A DNA stretch of 64,000 nucleotides from CAVXHQ01 sp963789535. Lineage in GTDB: Bacteria; Pseudomonadota; Alphaproteobacteria; Rhodobacterales; Rhodobacteraceae. The notes below the pieces were generated by a model. The model ran no database searches. It was not told the DNA's origin and was given only the letters and a program-made list of their open reading frames with translations. Positions 1-8,927 of the stretch are shown piece after piece. The DNA is taken from contig CAWBKU010000004.1 of assembly GCA_963789535.1 (NCBI GenBank), positions 682,001-746,000 on the forward strand. Reading direction: 5' to 3'. A program made the translations under genes and the position numbers. The stretch's first letter is position 1. The number at the start of each line of letters is the position of its first letter.

Positions 1-585
1 ATCGAGGCGGACGGCGAGCATGGCGATGGAGATCACGAGGTATGTCCGCGCCCCCGCCTTGGCAAAGGTGCTGCGTCCCGTGGCGCCCGCGTCGGGGACC
101 GTGATCGCGGCGAGGAGTTCGCCGGACGTCAGCGCGGTACGGCGCGGGCCGAGGATAAAGTCGGATAGCGCAAGTGTGCGGGTGCCGCGCGCCGAGACCA
201 GCTCGACCTCTGCCCCGAGGATCATGAGCGGCGGCACGCCGTCGGCGGCGGGCGAGGCGTTGCACAGGTTGCCCGCGACCGTGCCCGCGTTCTGGATCTG
301 GACCGAGCCGACCTCGGCTGCGGCGAGTTTCAGCGCGTCGAAGGCGGGCGGCAGGTCGGCGCGCAGGATCTGCGTCCAGGTGGTTGCCCCGCCGATCCGC
401 CATCCGGCTGCCGTCTTCGTGATACCGCTCAGTCCGGGCAAGGCCGTGATGTCGAGCAGGTCCGCATCGGTCAGCCGCTCGCCCTGACGCGGAAACCAGT
501 CGGTGCCACCCGCGATCACCTGCACGCCGGGCCTGTCGAGGCCCGCGAGGGCCCCGGTCATATCGGTCGGGGTGAGGTAGCTCAT
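1..585 (-). CDS. FAD-binding subunit of a molybdenum hydroxylase (partial)
   Basis: The reverse strand from the ATG at 585 is open to the window edge (195 codons), so the C-terminus is missing. The translation starts MSYLTPTDM and carries AGGTDWFP near residue 25 and GSVQIQNAGTVAGNLCNASP near residue 95, which are FAD-binding motifs of the xanthine dehydrogenase / CO dehydrogenase medium-subunit family. The family passes electrons from the molybdenum subunit via FAD to an acceptor. It is divergent from the enamidase-like gene at 722; together they suggest oxidation of an N-heterocycle such as nicotinate, which is inference. The substrate cannot be read from this fragment. Confidence 0.85.
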   Translation of the reverse strand, partial: MSYLTPTDMTGALAGLDRPGVQVIAGGTDWFPRQGERLTDADLLDITALPGLSGITKTAAGWRIGGATTWTQILRADLPPAFDALKLAAAEVGSVQIQNAGTVAGNLCNASPAADGVPPLMILGAEVELVSARGTRTLALSDFILGPRRTALTSGELLAAITVPDAGATGRSTFAKAGARTYLVISIAMLAVRLD

Positions 586-721
586 GGGGCGCGGATCCCG
601 GTGGGGAGGGCGGCGAAAGACTTGATATGCGACCACACTACCCGCGCCCCCTGCCCTGTCAACGCATTGCTTGGAGGGCCGCGCCGCTGCTAGCGTGGCG
701 GCATGACGAAGGAGCGATGAC

Positions 722-1654
722 ATGCCGCACGATGCCGCGCCGGACGCAACCGGCCCCACGAAACTCGTGATCCGCAATATCGGCATGATCCTGTCGGGCA
801 AGCTCGAGGAACCGATCTACGAGGCCGATTGTCTGGTGGCCGAAGCGGGCAAGATCACGGGATGGGGCCGCGCTGCGGACATGGACTGCGAGGGGGCGAC
901 GACGACGGTGGACGCCATGGGCGTGACGCTGGCGCCGGGGCTGATCGACAGCCACGTGCATCCGGTGGTGGGCGACTACACGCCGCGGCAGCAGCAGTTG
1001 CACTGGATCGACTCGACGCTGCACGGCGGGGTCACGACGCTCATTTCCGCGGGCGAGGTGCATATGCCGGGCCGTCCGCGCGACATCGTGGGCCTCAAGG
1101 CGATGGCGATCGCGGCACAGCGTTGGTACGAGAATTTCCGCCCCTCGGGGATGAAGGTGCACGCCGGCGCCCCGGTGATCGAGCACGGCATGGTCGAGGA
1201 GGATTTCGCCGAACTGGCGCGGGCGGGTGTCACGCTTCTGGGCGAGGTCGGTCTCGGGAACGGTCAAGGATGGCAGGACGGCGGCGCAGATGGTTGGCTG
1301 GGCGCGCAAATACGGCATCCAGAGCACGATCCACACCGGCGGGCCGTCGATCCCCGGATCGGGCCTGATCGACGCCGACATGGTGATCGAGACCGGGACG
1401 GACGTGATCGGCCACATCAACGGCGGCCATTCGGCGCTGCCCGACGACCAGATCCTCTGCCTGTGCGAGCGCTGCACCTCGGCCTTCGAGATCGTGCACA
1501 ACGGCAACGAGCGCGCGGGCGTCCTGGCGCTCAATGCCGCGCGGGAACTGGGCAAGCTCGACCAGATCATCCTCGGGACCGACGGCCCGGCGGGCTCGGG
1601 CGTGCAGCCGCTGGGCATCCTGCGGATGATCGCGATGCTGTCGTCGTTCGGCAA
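722..1654 (+). pseudogene. Enamidase-like amidohydrolase, 5' part, interrupted
   Basis: The ATG at 722 follows an AAGGAG-type ribosome binding site. The protein shows the amidohydrolase metal motif GLIDSHVHP, GAPVIEHGM, STIHTGG, GHINGGH and LGTDGPAGSG, as in enamidases that open tetrahydro-6-oxonicotinate to 2-formylglutarate. Two defects are seen. One extra base near 1258 moves GEVGLG out of frame with TVKDGRTAAQMVGWARKYG. The gene then stops being alphaproteobacterial at SSFGN (1653) and resumes as VPAEQAFCFGTGNT at 51084. Joining 1654 to 51084 restores the reading frame exactly. The frameshift could be a consensus error; the interruption is a 49.4-kb insertion or an artefact. Confidence 0.85.
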
Positions 1655-2259
1655 TCGGTACAGCGGGGACCGACCCGCTGATGGCGACGAACTTCGCCGC
1701 CCGGCGGGGCAAGACCGGTCGGCTCGAGGGGCGGCGGGAGTTCTTCCTTGCCGGCACCCGGTTTGGGCCGGAGGCAAGCGGAGACCAGATGCTCGTGCAC
1801 ACCGTCCTCGGGGTGATCCTAAACAGCCCGTTCAACGACTACGAAGAGAGCGACCTGCTGAAACTCCGCCGGCCCCCCAATCCGGTGGTGATGATGGCCG
1901 CCGAGTCGCTGGTGTACAAGGCACGGCCGCTGAACGGCATTTGGGCCACCGCCCCGTACCTGCACAACGGCTCGGTTCCGACGCTGTACGACCTGCTCCT
2001 CCCGACCGCGGAGAGGCCCCGGCAATTCACCGTCGGCCGCCGGGAGTTCGACCCCCAGGCCGTCGGCTTCGTTACTGACCCGTTCCCCGGAGGGTTCGTG
2101 TTCCGCACGGTGGACGAACAGGGGAGGGCGGTCCCGGGTAACTCGAACGCCGGCCACGAGTACGGAACCGGCCGCTTGAAGTCCAATGGCGGGGACGGCC
2201 TGCCCCTCTTGACCCCGGAGGAGCGATGGGAGTTGGTCGAGTACATGAAATCGCTGTAG
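1655..2259 (+). pseudogene. Di-haem cytochrome c peroxidase-like protein, C-terminal part
   Basis: The open frame begins at the left junction with IGTAGTDPLMATNFAARRG and ends at 2259. It contains WATAPYLHNGSVPTLYDLL, a signature of the large planctomycete di-haem cytochrome c peroxidase-like family, and ends PEERWELVEYMKSL. It has no start of its own and no CxxCH haem motif, because both haem regions lie in the N-terminal part at 50005-51083. On a closed circle the two parts form one gene. The upstream part has several frameshifts and a ruined second haem motif, so the whole gene is almost certainly dead. The homologues are periplasmic electron-transfer proteins. Confidence 0.75.
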
Positions 2260-2367
2260 GCTTTGGGACGGTCGTGTTTTGGCCGTTGCTGCCGTCGGTT
2301 TTCTTACCGGCGCATTACGCATTCGTCCGGTGTCGGGCGAAGTGACTGATTCCCGCTGAGGAGGACC

Positions 2368-3792
2368 ATGCTCATGCTACCCGAACACAGTCGACAACCC
2401 GGTGCGTGCCGCCATGCCCTGACCGCCCTGGCGGTCGTCCTGGCGGCTGCGACGCTTTCCGAGCGGGGCTTGGCCCAGGTCAGTGACAAGTACGACCCGC
2501 CACGTACCCCGAAGCCGATTCCCCCGGCCGTGCGGACCGTCTTCCACTTGGCCGATGCCGAAGTGGACCTGTTCGTTCGGGCACCTCAAGCCCGAGCACA
2601 GTTCGAGGTCAGTGGACGCGGGCTCAGTGTCGTAGTCATCGACACCGGCTTGAATGACCAGCACAAAGACTTCCAAGGGTCCGGCAAAGTCATCCCCGGC
2701 CGGAACTTCAGCACGGACGGCGAGCCGGACGATACGACCGACTTCGACGGCCACGGGAGCAACGTGGCCGGTATTATCGCCGGGCGTCAGACTCAGGACG
2801 GCGGGTTGCACACCGGGATCGCGCACGACGCGCGCGTCGTGCCTCTCAAAGTGTTCCCGGGCGGCGACTTCGACCGGATCAACGACGCCCTTCAGTGGGT
2901 CATCGATCACCGGGATGCGCACAACATCACGGTCGTCAACATGTCGCTCGGGACCAGTCAGAACGCGGCCTCCTCCGACGCGGCTATTGCCGCGATCCCC
3001 CAAGCCGCCCGGCCGTCCCTCGTCAAGCAACGAGAATTGATCCGCAAACTTCGTGAGATGGACGTAGCGGTCGTTGTTTCGGCCGGCAACGACTACTTCA
3101 ACACGGCACCCGCCGAAGGGATGGGGTTTCCCGGGATCTGTCAGGAGACGATCAGCGTCGGTGCCGTCTTTGATACGGTCATCCCGAAGCGATCTGACGG
3201 TGCGCCACTAGTAACTTACGTGGACGGAGGGAAGGTATTGTTCACGCGGCCGGGGCGTTGTACGCCCTTCTCGCAGCGGCTGAGTGAGTCGAAGGGTGGG
3301 ACATTCCGGACAGATGTGTTCGCCCCCGGGTTTCTGATCACTTCGGCCGGCCCAGTTTCGGTCGACTCTCCGGATTCGTCCCAAGAGACCGAGACCATCC
3401 AAGACGGCACCAGCCAGGCCGCGCCGGTCACCGCCGGGCTCGTTCTCCTGCTCCAAGAGCGATATGCGACCTTGCGGAACGCGGTCGGTGTGCCGGGAGC
3501 CGATCGGCCGACGGTCGACCTTCTCGAGGAGTGCTTACGCGAAGGCGGGGTCAAGTTCGTGGACGCAGAGGACCAGATCGGGATGCAGATCGACAACGTC
3601 AAGAGTACGGATGTCGAGTTCATCCGGATCGACGCCGTGAACGCCCTGACATACTTGGAGCGGAAATTTCAGGGGGACCGCGGACGGTTGCAGGCGGAAC
3701 TGTTCATGGCCCAGCCGGCGGGCATGCCCGCGGCAATCCAGAAGCATAACCTTCTCGGCAAACCGTTGGCGTACCCGAAGCCACGAAAGTGA
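2368..3792 (+). CDS. Secreted subtilisin-like serine protease (S8 family)
   Basis: This is a 474-residue protein with an N-terminal signal peptide ending near residue 37 (hydrophobic LTALAVVLAAATL). The S8 triad is visible: Asp in VVVIDTGLND (about residue 92), His in DGHGSNVAGIIAG (about 129) and Ser in GTSQAAPVTAG (about 349). The oxyanion region VVVSAGNDY is present near residue 233. About 100 residues follow the catalytic Ser without a recognisable domain. It probably acts outside the cytoplasm on unknown substrates. The ATG at 2368 follows GAGGA at normal spacing; the next gene starts 109 bp downstream. The reading frame is intact, unlike many neighbours. Confidence 0.9.
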   Translation: MLMLPEHSRQPGACRHALTALAVVLAAATLSERGLAQVSDKYDPPRTPKPIPPAVRTVFHLADAEVDLFVRAPQARAQFEVSGRGLSVVVIDTGLNDQHKDFQGSGKVIPGRNFSTDGEPDDTTDFDGHGSNVAGIIAGRQTQDGGLHTGIAHDARVVPLKVFPGGDFDRINDALQWVIDHRDAHNITVVNMSLGTSQNAASSDAAIAAIPQAARPSLVKQRELIRKLREMDVAVVVSAGNDYFNTAPAEGMGFPGICQETISVGAVFDTVIPKRSDGAPLVTYVDGGKVLFTRPGRCTPFSQRLSESKGGTFRTDVFAPGFLITSAGPVSVDSPDSSQETETIQDGTSQAAPVTAGLVLLLQERYATLRNAVGVPGADRPTVDLLEECLREGGVKFVDAEDQIGMQIDNVKSTDVEFIRIDAVNALTYLERKFQGDRGRLQAELFMAQPAGMPAAIQKHNLLGKPLAYPKPRK

Positions 3793-3901
3793 GCGTGTGC
3801 CGCCAAAGGGTATTATAGGGTATTATATTGCGGTCACGACGCCACCACATCTAGCGGGGCCGCCGGCACGGCACGACGGCCCTCGCTCCGGAGCACACGT
3901 C

Positions 3902-4357
3902 ATGTTTAGCTTTGTCGCCCTCTTCACAGTCATGTTCGCAAGAGCGTCTGCGCCGGAACGTATGGCAGTCGAACCCGCCGAGGTCAGCGTCTTGAAGAAG
4001 TGGCACGGGCTGTACAGCGGTCACAGTAAAGCCGGGACGAAGGTCATCCATACACCGGAGGCGTGGGAGGCCGCGTGGCAGAAGTCCTACCTCGGACGAC
4101 GCCCGGTGCCCCCGGTCCCGGCCGTCGACTTCGACCGACAAATGGTCCTCGCTGTGTACTCGGGGGTCCAAAAGACGGCCGGCTATGCTGTGGACATTGC
4201 CGTCGTTTCCGCCTCCCCGACGGGATTGCGTGTGAGCGTTAAGTCGACTAGTCCCGACGAGCGGAAGTTCTATCCCCAAGTGATCACCGCCCCATACTGT
4301 TTCGCCGTCGTGGACCGGACTTCCGAGAAGGTCAGATTCGTCTTTGAAGCCGACTGA
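3902..4357 (+). CDS. PrcB C-terminal-like domain protein, probably exported
   Basis: From the ATG at 3902 the product is 151 residues. It begins MFSFVALFTVMFARASA, a plausible signal peptide; upstream in-frame codons lack this feature and were excluded. The body has HTPEAWEAAWQK, VDFDRQMVLAVYSG, TAGYAVDIAVV and PYCFAVVDR, the pattern of the small beta-rich domain annotated as the PrcB C-terminal domain in exported proteins. It follows the subtilisin-like protease in the same direction after 109 bp, so it may act with that protease, but this is inferred from position only. Confidence 0.6.
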   Translation: MFSFVALFTVMFARASAPERMAVEPAEVSVLKKWHGLYSGHSKAGTKVIHTPEAWEAAWQKSYLGRRPVPPVPAVDFDRQMVLAVYSGVQKTAGYAVDIAVVSASPTGLRVSVKSTSPDERKFYPQVITAPYCFAVVDRTSEKVRFVFEAD

Positions 4358-4418
4358 TCGATTTGCTCCTTCCTTAGAGGGCGACCCGTCGGCTCTCAGG
4401 CGTCTGGCGTGAGCAAAG

Positions 4419-5643
4419 TTACCCACCATTGGGTTTCTTGGGTCGGATCAAGATGTCGTACTTGGGGAGGGTCTTGGATCGTTCCAGCCGGTCCTCGATC
4501 GGCCTCATCTGGGCCTTGGTCAGTCGCACCCCGGCGGGATACGCACCGGCGATCTCGTCCACGGTCGGGGACTTTCCGCACCAGGTCATCCGGCGAGCAT
4601 AGCTCAGGATCACGCTCAGACTGGTCAGCAACCCGCCCCGCCACTTCTGCTCCAGGCTGGACCAGCACCGCTCCACCGGGTTGTACTTGCTGTGGTACGG
4701 GGGATAGTAGACGAGTCGGACCGCCAGACCGGTGGCGTCCGCGAAGGCGACCATTCGCTTGAGGAACTGGGTCCGCCGGCCCGAATTGTTTGGCCCGTTG
4801 TCTAGGTATACCACCAACCGCCGGACGTGTCCCAACCCGCCCTTAACCTGGCCCCACCACCGTTCCAAACCGTCCACCCACAGGTCGCTCGTCTCACGGG
4901 AGCCGATGAACAAGGCCAAGGCCCCCGTTGCCACCATCAGGATGCCCGGGGGCGTCCACTTGCGGGCCGCGGGCGGGTCATGATCCCAACCCGTGGCCGC
5001 CGTCCCGTCCGCCGCCGTCCGGGTTTTTCCCCCCACGGACGTATTCCCCTTCCGACACCTTGGCCTTCGCGTCCATCGAGATTTCCAGCGTTTCGGGGTC
5101 GGCCCGTGATTCGGCCCGGACGGCCACAACGTTCGCGAAAATGGCGTCCGTGGTCGCCGTCTTCTTCAGCGGGGTGGCCTTCCGCACCCGGGCCCGGCGA
5201 TACCCCATGCGATTGAGAATGTCCCGCAGGCTCCGCTCGCTCGGCAAGTCCTCCGAACGGTAGCCCTTCTCCGTCTGGAGCCGCTCCCGGACTTCCCGAC
5301 TGGCCAGGTCGGTGTACCGGCGATCGGTTTTCAGCTCCGGATCGGTGTGAGTGCGGGGTTCGACCAGGTCCCGGATCGCGGCCGCTAACTGGGGGTCGGC
5401 GTCCTCGCGGCGGATCAAGCCCTTGGCCTCGAAGTTCTCGACGCACCGGATGCCGGACGCGAGTTCGTGGAGCCCGGTGTCGACGGTCGCCCGGCCCCAG
5501 CCGAACCGACGTTCGGCCCGGCGGGCACTGCCACCGCACAATGCCCGTGCGACCTCGGCCAGGAACAACCGGCGTTGATGGCCGGTCAAGCGTTTGGCGG
5601 CCCGTTGGAGCAGGTCGTCGGTCGGGGGCGGTCGGGTGTCCAT
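4419..5643 (-). pseudogene. ISAzo13-family transposase, frameshifted
   Basis: The reverse strand encodes an approximately 405-residue transposase in two frames. The N-terminal part starts MDTRPPPTDDLLQRAAK at 5643 and holds GYRSEDLPSERSLRDILNRM and LEISMDAKAKV. The C-terminal part has VVYLDNGPNNSGRRTQFLKR and YPPYHSKYNPVERCWSSLEQ, the Asp and Glu regions of the DDE site in the ISAzo13 family. The frame change falls in a run of Gs and As near 5025 (VRGGK to TRTAADG), so it is either a homopolymer sequencing error or a real mutation. I could not define terminal inverted repeats or a target duplication. Confidence 0.75.
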
Positions 5644-5829
5644 AGCGGAGCTCGGCGAAACGGGTCCCGGTGTCCGGGTATCAGTTCCATGATCCCGCAC
5701 TGGGCCGCGGGGCGAAAGACGATTCCCCGGGGAAATTTGCCCGTGCCAGACGCCTCACTTGTGTGGTATGCGACTTGGGAATACCAAACGGTTAAACACG
5801 TGTTCCGTCTCGCAGACAGAAGACTCGGT

Positions 5830-6190
5830 CTGGAAGTACAGCGAGCAACGATTGTGTGGTCGGCCTGTACCTGTCGCTCCCGGACAAGGCCATCGTCCTC
5901 TGCGTGGACGAGAAGTCGGGCACCCAAGCTCGGCACCGTACGCATTCTGTTCGAAGTTGGGGCGGAGCGGTTCGGACACGGTGGCCCCTGCGGCGGGGGG
6001 ATTTCGGGGCGTCATTCCAATTCACGCCGACGACCGACGAGCGGATCCTGGTTGAACCAAGTCGAGCGGTTCTTCGCCGCGATCACGGAAAAGCGAATCC
6101 GCCGCGGGATCAAGTCGGCGGTCGAAGCCTTGGAACAGGCGATCTAGTCGTACCTGGCCGAGCACAGCGACCGCCGACTTGATCCTGCGG
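5830..6190 (+). pseudogene. IS630-family transposase remnant
   Basis: The forward strand encodes broken pieces of an IS630-type DDE transposase. Readable pieces are VVGLYLSLPDKAIVLCVDEKS (first catalytic Asp region, about 5853), FTPT (about 6020) and SWLNQVERFFAAITEKRIRR (Glu region, about 6050), followed by an in-frame stop at 6146 and a SYLAEHSD tail. Several frames are needed and most of the middle of the protein, including the second Asp region, is missing. It cannot encode an active enzyme. It lies next to the dead ISAzo13-like gene, consistent with a decaying IS cluster. Boundaries are approximate. Confidence 0.65.
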
Positions 6191-6264
6191 CGGGTCGAGG
6201 ACGTTTGTAAACAAACTTCGAACTCAGGACACTAGATACGACAGACACCACACATTCTACACCC

Positions 6265-7266
6265 CTACGACTTGGTCAGGTCGATCCGGTTGATCTCGTC
6301 GAGGCCGATCGCGGCGTCCGTCCGGTCGTACATCTTGGTCGTCCGCGGGGACTCGTGGGCCGCGATCTCCTGGGCCTTCTCGAGCGTCCCCCCGTTCGAC
6401 AGGTAGACCGTGATCCCCGTCGCCCGGAACGTGTGGTTGCAGTAGTCCGCCGGCAGGCCGGCCCGCCGGCACCGCTTCCGGACCATCTCCCACGCGTTCC
6501 GCCGGTCCAGCCGCCGCCCGGTCAGACGCCCCCGCCGGTCGACCGACCGGAACAACGGCCCCTTCCGCTCGCCCCCGATCCCGGCCGCCCCCAGGTACGC
6601 GTCCAGGTACCGCTCGGCGTGGTGGTGGACCGGGACCTCGTGGTGCTTGCCCCCCTTCTCGTGCAGCCGGAGCATCATCGTCCGCCCCGTCCCCTCGGCG
6701 AAATAGTCGTCGACCCGCATCCCCAATACGGCGCTGATCCGGGCGAAGCTGTACACCATCGCCCCGATCAGCGCCCGGTCCCGCAGGCCGATCACCGTTC
6801 CCGGGTCGATCGAGTCGAGTAGCTTGGCCGCCTGTGGCCCGTCCATGACCGGAGTCTTGCCCGTCTTGCTCACGTACTTCGGACCCCGCACGCTGGCCGC
6901 CGGGTTCATCGGCAGGACGCCCCCGTTGACCAGCCAGTCGAGTAGCATCTTGACCGCCGCCAGGTGCTGCTTGACCGACGGCGGGGCCAGGTCCGCACTC
7001 ATCGCTTCCACGTAAGCCGACACCACCACCGGGTTGATTGCCCCCAGGGCAATCCCGTGTCCCTCGCACCAGCCACAGAACCGGCTGACCGCCCGGGCGT
7101 ACGCCGCCCGCGTGTTCGGGTTCCGGATGTTCGCCGTGAAGAATTCGAGGAACCGCATCCCGGCCCGCTCGCCGGCGTCGGTAATCAGGGCCGGCAGGAC
7201 GACCCCGCCGCCGACCGATAGGCCGGATGGTTGGGACGTGGGTACGAGAGTCTGAGCGACCGCCAT
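6265..7266 (-). CDS. Tyrosine recombinase (XerC/XerD-like)
   Basis: This 333-residue protein has a SAM-like N-terminal core-binding domain (TRAAYARAVSRFCGWCEGH, residues 50-70) and a catalytic domain with Arg in SFARISAVLG (about 172), Lys in HEKGGKHHEVP, His-x-x-Arg in NHTFRATG (about 279), a second His in AAHESPRTT and the Tyr nucleophile in TKMYDRTD (about 312). All five key positions are visible, so it should be active. A dif-like site lies 95 bp upstream of its start. On a plasmid it could resolve multimers or integrate cassettes. A roughly 55-bp near-copy of its 3' end sits at 49436-49491. Confidence 0.88.
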   Translation of the reverse strand: MAVAQTLVPTSQPSGLSVGGGVVLPALITDAGERAGMRFLEFFTANIRNPNTRAAYARAVSRFCGWCEGHGIALGAINPVVVSAYVEAMSADLAPPSVKQHLAAVKMLLDWLVNGGVLPMNPAASVRGPKYVSKTGKTPVMDGPQAAKLLDSIDPGTVIGLRDRALIGAMVYSFARISAVLGMRVDDYFAEGTGRTMMLRLHEKGGKHHEVPVHHHAERYLDAYLGAAGIGGERKGPLFRSVDRRGRLTGRRLDRRNAWEMVRKRCRRAGLPADYCNHTFRATGITVYLSNGGTLEKAQEIAAHESPRTTKMYDRTDAAIGLDEINRIDLTKS

Positions 7267-7360
7267 TAATGCGTTCCCCCGGGCGTGATCCCGCCATAGT
7301 TCAGTTCGTTGTTCGGTTCTTCGCTCATTCCTGTGCTCTTGATTCTTGCTGCTCGGTTTG

Positions 7361-7388
7361 CCATGTCATAAAGGACGTTATGTCATGC
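7361..7388. other. Candidate dif-like recombination site
   Basis: Two 11-bp arms, CCATGTCATAA (7361-7371) and TTATGTCATGC (7378-7388), flank the 6-bp spacer AGGACG. The inner ATAA-N6-TTAT layout and 11-6-11 spacing match XerCD dif-type sites. The arms are near-perfect inverted repeats of each other over the inner ten bases, with one mismatch. It lies upstream of the tyrosine recombinase gene, where a cognate site would be expected. Binding is inferred. Confidence 0.5.
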
Positions 7389-7519
7389 CAAGAACCCAAA
7401 GTGAACATACACCAAAATACCGATCTGCGGAAGCAGTTTCTTAGCCAATTCGGAGGAAATTTAGACGGGCGGGCGAACGAATCGTTGCACCGACATGGGG
7501 CATCGTGTTACGGTCGGAA

Positions 7520-8173
7520 ATGACCCGGGCCGACGTTAACGAAATCATTCTCACACCCATGCGGGCCTGCTTCATGCCCGGCACCCATCTCCGCGGACGC
7601 CCCGACCTTCAAGATCGAGCCATCGACGAATACACCCACGCCCTCGAAAACTATAGCCGCACCACGCTCGAACGGGCCTGGACCCACGTCCGCGACGAAC
7701 ACGAACTGGTCGTCTGGCCCGCCGTCTCCCAGTTCGTCCGCGCGGCCAAAACCTTCGACACCCGCCCCACCCAGCAGGCCCAAGCCGACCAGCGGCTCGA
7801 ACGGGCCGTCAACATGACCGACGACAAGCTCAACGATTACCGCCGGTCGAGTACCCTCTATCGGCAAGCCGTGCGAGAAGGCTGGGATCGAGACCTCATC
7901 GCCTTCGTCGAGGCCCAGGTCTGGATCCAGGCCCAGCTCCTCACCGGCTGCACCGCCGTCGGCTTCGACCCTCGGCTGCTTGGGAAGGACACGCCCGGCC
8001 AGTCGTGCGACCAAGCGATGGCCGAAATCCGCACCTGGATGGGCGACCGCTTCCGCGACGAGGGCAAACCTCGGGTCAAACCGCCGCCTGTCAACCTGGT
8101 ACATAAATGGAAAGCAAATGCTACTGCATTACTCTTGCCCCCAGTAGCAGAAAATGCCGAGCGGAGCCGATAG
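7520..8173 (+). CDS. Hypothetical protein
   Basis: I do not recognise this protein of about 217 residues. The ATG at 7520 was chosen; a GTG five codons upstream (7505) is an alternative and neither has a strong ribosome binding site. The product is soluble and rich in Arg and Asp (LERAWTHVRDEHELVVWPAV, LYRQAVREGWDRDLIAFVEA), with no membrane segment or Cys cluster, and is probably helical. It is divergent from the tyrosine recombinase with the dif-like site between them. The GC-rich third codon positions suggest a real gene. The last 25 residues have poorer codon use than the rest. Confidence 0.55.
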   Translation: MTRADVNEIILTPMRACFMPGTHLRGRPDLQDRAIDEYTHALENYSRTTLERAWTHVRDEHELVVWPAVSQFVRAAKTFDTRPTQQAQADQRLERAVNMTDDKLNDYRRSSTLYRQAVREGWDRDLIAFVEAQVWIQAQLLTGCTAVGFDPRLLGKDTPGQSCDQAMAEIRTWMGDRFRDEGKPRVKPPPVNLVHKWKANATALLLPPVAENAERSR

Positions 8174-8242
8174 AAAATCGGAGTGTAGTTTTGTCGCTCA
8201 TACCTGCTCGACTCAGCAGACTCCTGCCTCCTCTTTACGCGA

Positions 8243-8851
8243 TCACGGACTGCCGAAGGTGTAACCTGTGTCTTCGAGCGGGTTGATCTTTCGCTTTTCT
8301 GACCAGGATGAGTTTAGTTTTAACCATTGCTCATAACGTGGAGCCAGATGGTCTAAACCGACGTCCGAGACGTCATGAGGTCGGTTCAGCCATAGATGAG
8401 TCGGCGTGTCCGTTCTACGAAAATATTCTATCAGCAGTGCTACGTTCGCTTGTTCTTTCCCGGTCAACCCCGGGATGAGCGGGGCCGCCGTGCGTACAAC
8501 GGATTCTTTTGCACTGTCCGATAAGAATGAAAGCACTATCCAAAATGTCGGATCGAATCGCAAGTAAAAACGAGTTATTGCACTCCGCTCGTCTTGAGAT
8601 ATGTTGTCATATTCTAGACGGTGCACTAAGAACAAATCGGCGATAAATGGTATATGTGCGTCATTCTTATAGTATCCGGTTGATACATGTAGATCGAGTG
8701 ATTTGTGATACCCGGAAAGATAGTCGTTGTAGTTGTCAGACAATAAGTAGTCTATCGCAAATAGTCTTTGTCCGCTTAAGTGCAACCCGAAGCATACACC
8801 ACTAGCCAAAAAACAGACGACGGCAATCACCACCTTGCTCGATGATATCAT
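8243..8851 (-). CDS. Hypothetical secreted or membrane-anchored protein, AT-rich
   Basis: A 202-residue product starts at the ATG at 8851 (MISSSKVVIAVVCFLASGVCFG, a signal peptide or single membrane segment). A start at 8920 would put a hydrophilic stretch before it and is less likely. The rest is unrecognised and rich in Tyr, Asp and Leu. Its base composition is visibly more AT-rich than neighbouring genes, especially near the start, suggesting separate acquisition. It lies downstream of the surface protein gene at 8928-11198 on the same strand, 76 bp past its stop, and may be co-transcribed with it. Confidence 0.6.
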   Translation of the reverse strand: MISSSKVVIAVVCFLASGVCFGLHLSGQRLFAIDYLLSDNYNDYLSGYHKSLDLHVSTGYYKNDAHIPFIADLFLVHRLEYDNISQDERSAITRFYLRFDPTFWIVLSFLSDSAKESVVRTAAPLIPGLTGKEQANVALLIEYFRRTDTPTHLWLNRPHDVSDVGLDHLAPRYEQWLKLNSSWSEKRKINPLEDTGYTFGSP

Positions 8852-8927
8852 TTGTATATTATATACAATTACATTTAATACGCAAGAATCTGTATAAAAA
8901 TTTGTTTGACATGTGTGCATTCAAGAA

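Noticed and set aside
1652..1654. The CAA shared at both plasmid junctions as an integrase core or target duplication
   Set aside because: Three bases are too few to claim a site-specific core; chance sharing is likely. It is reported only as observed microhomology.
659..1777. A 372-codon open frame on the reverse strand across the enamidase
   Set aside because: It has Arg/Pro/Ala-rich shadow composition and no motif, while the forward strand encodes a conserved amidohydrolase.
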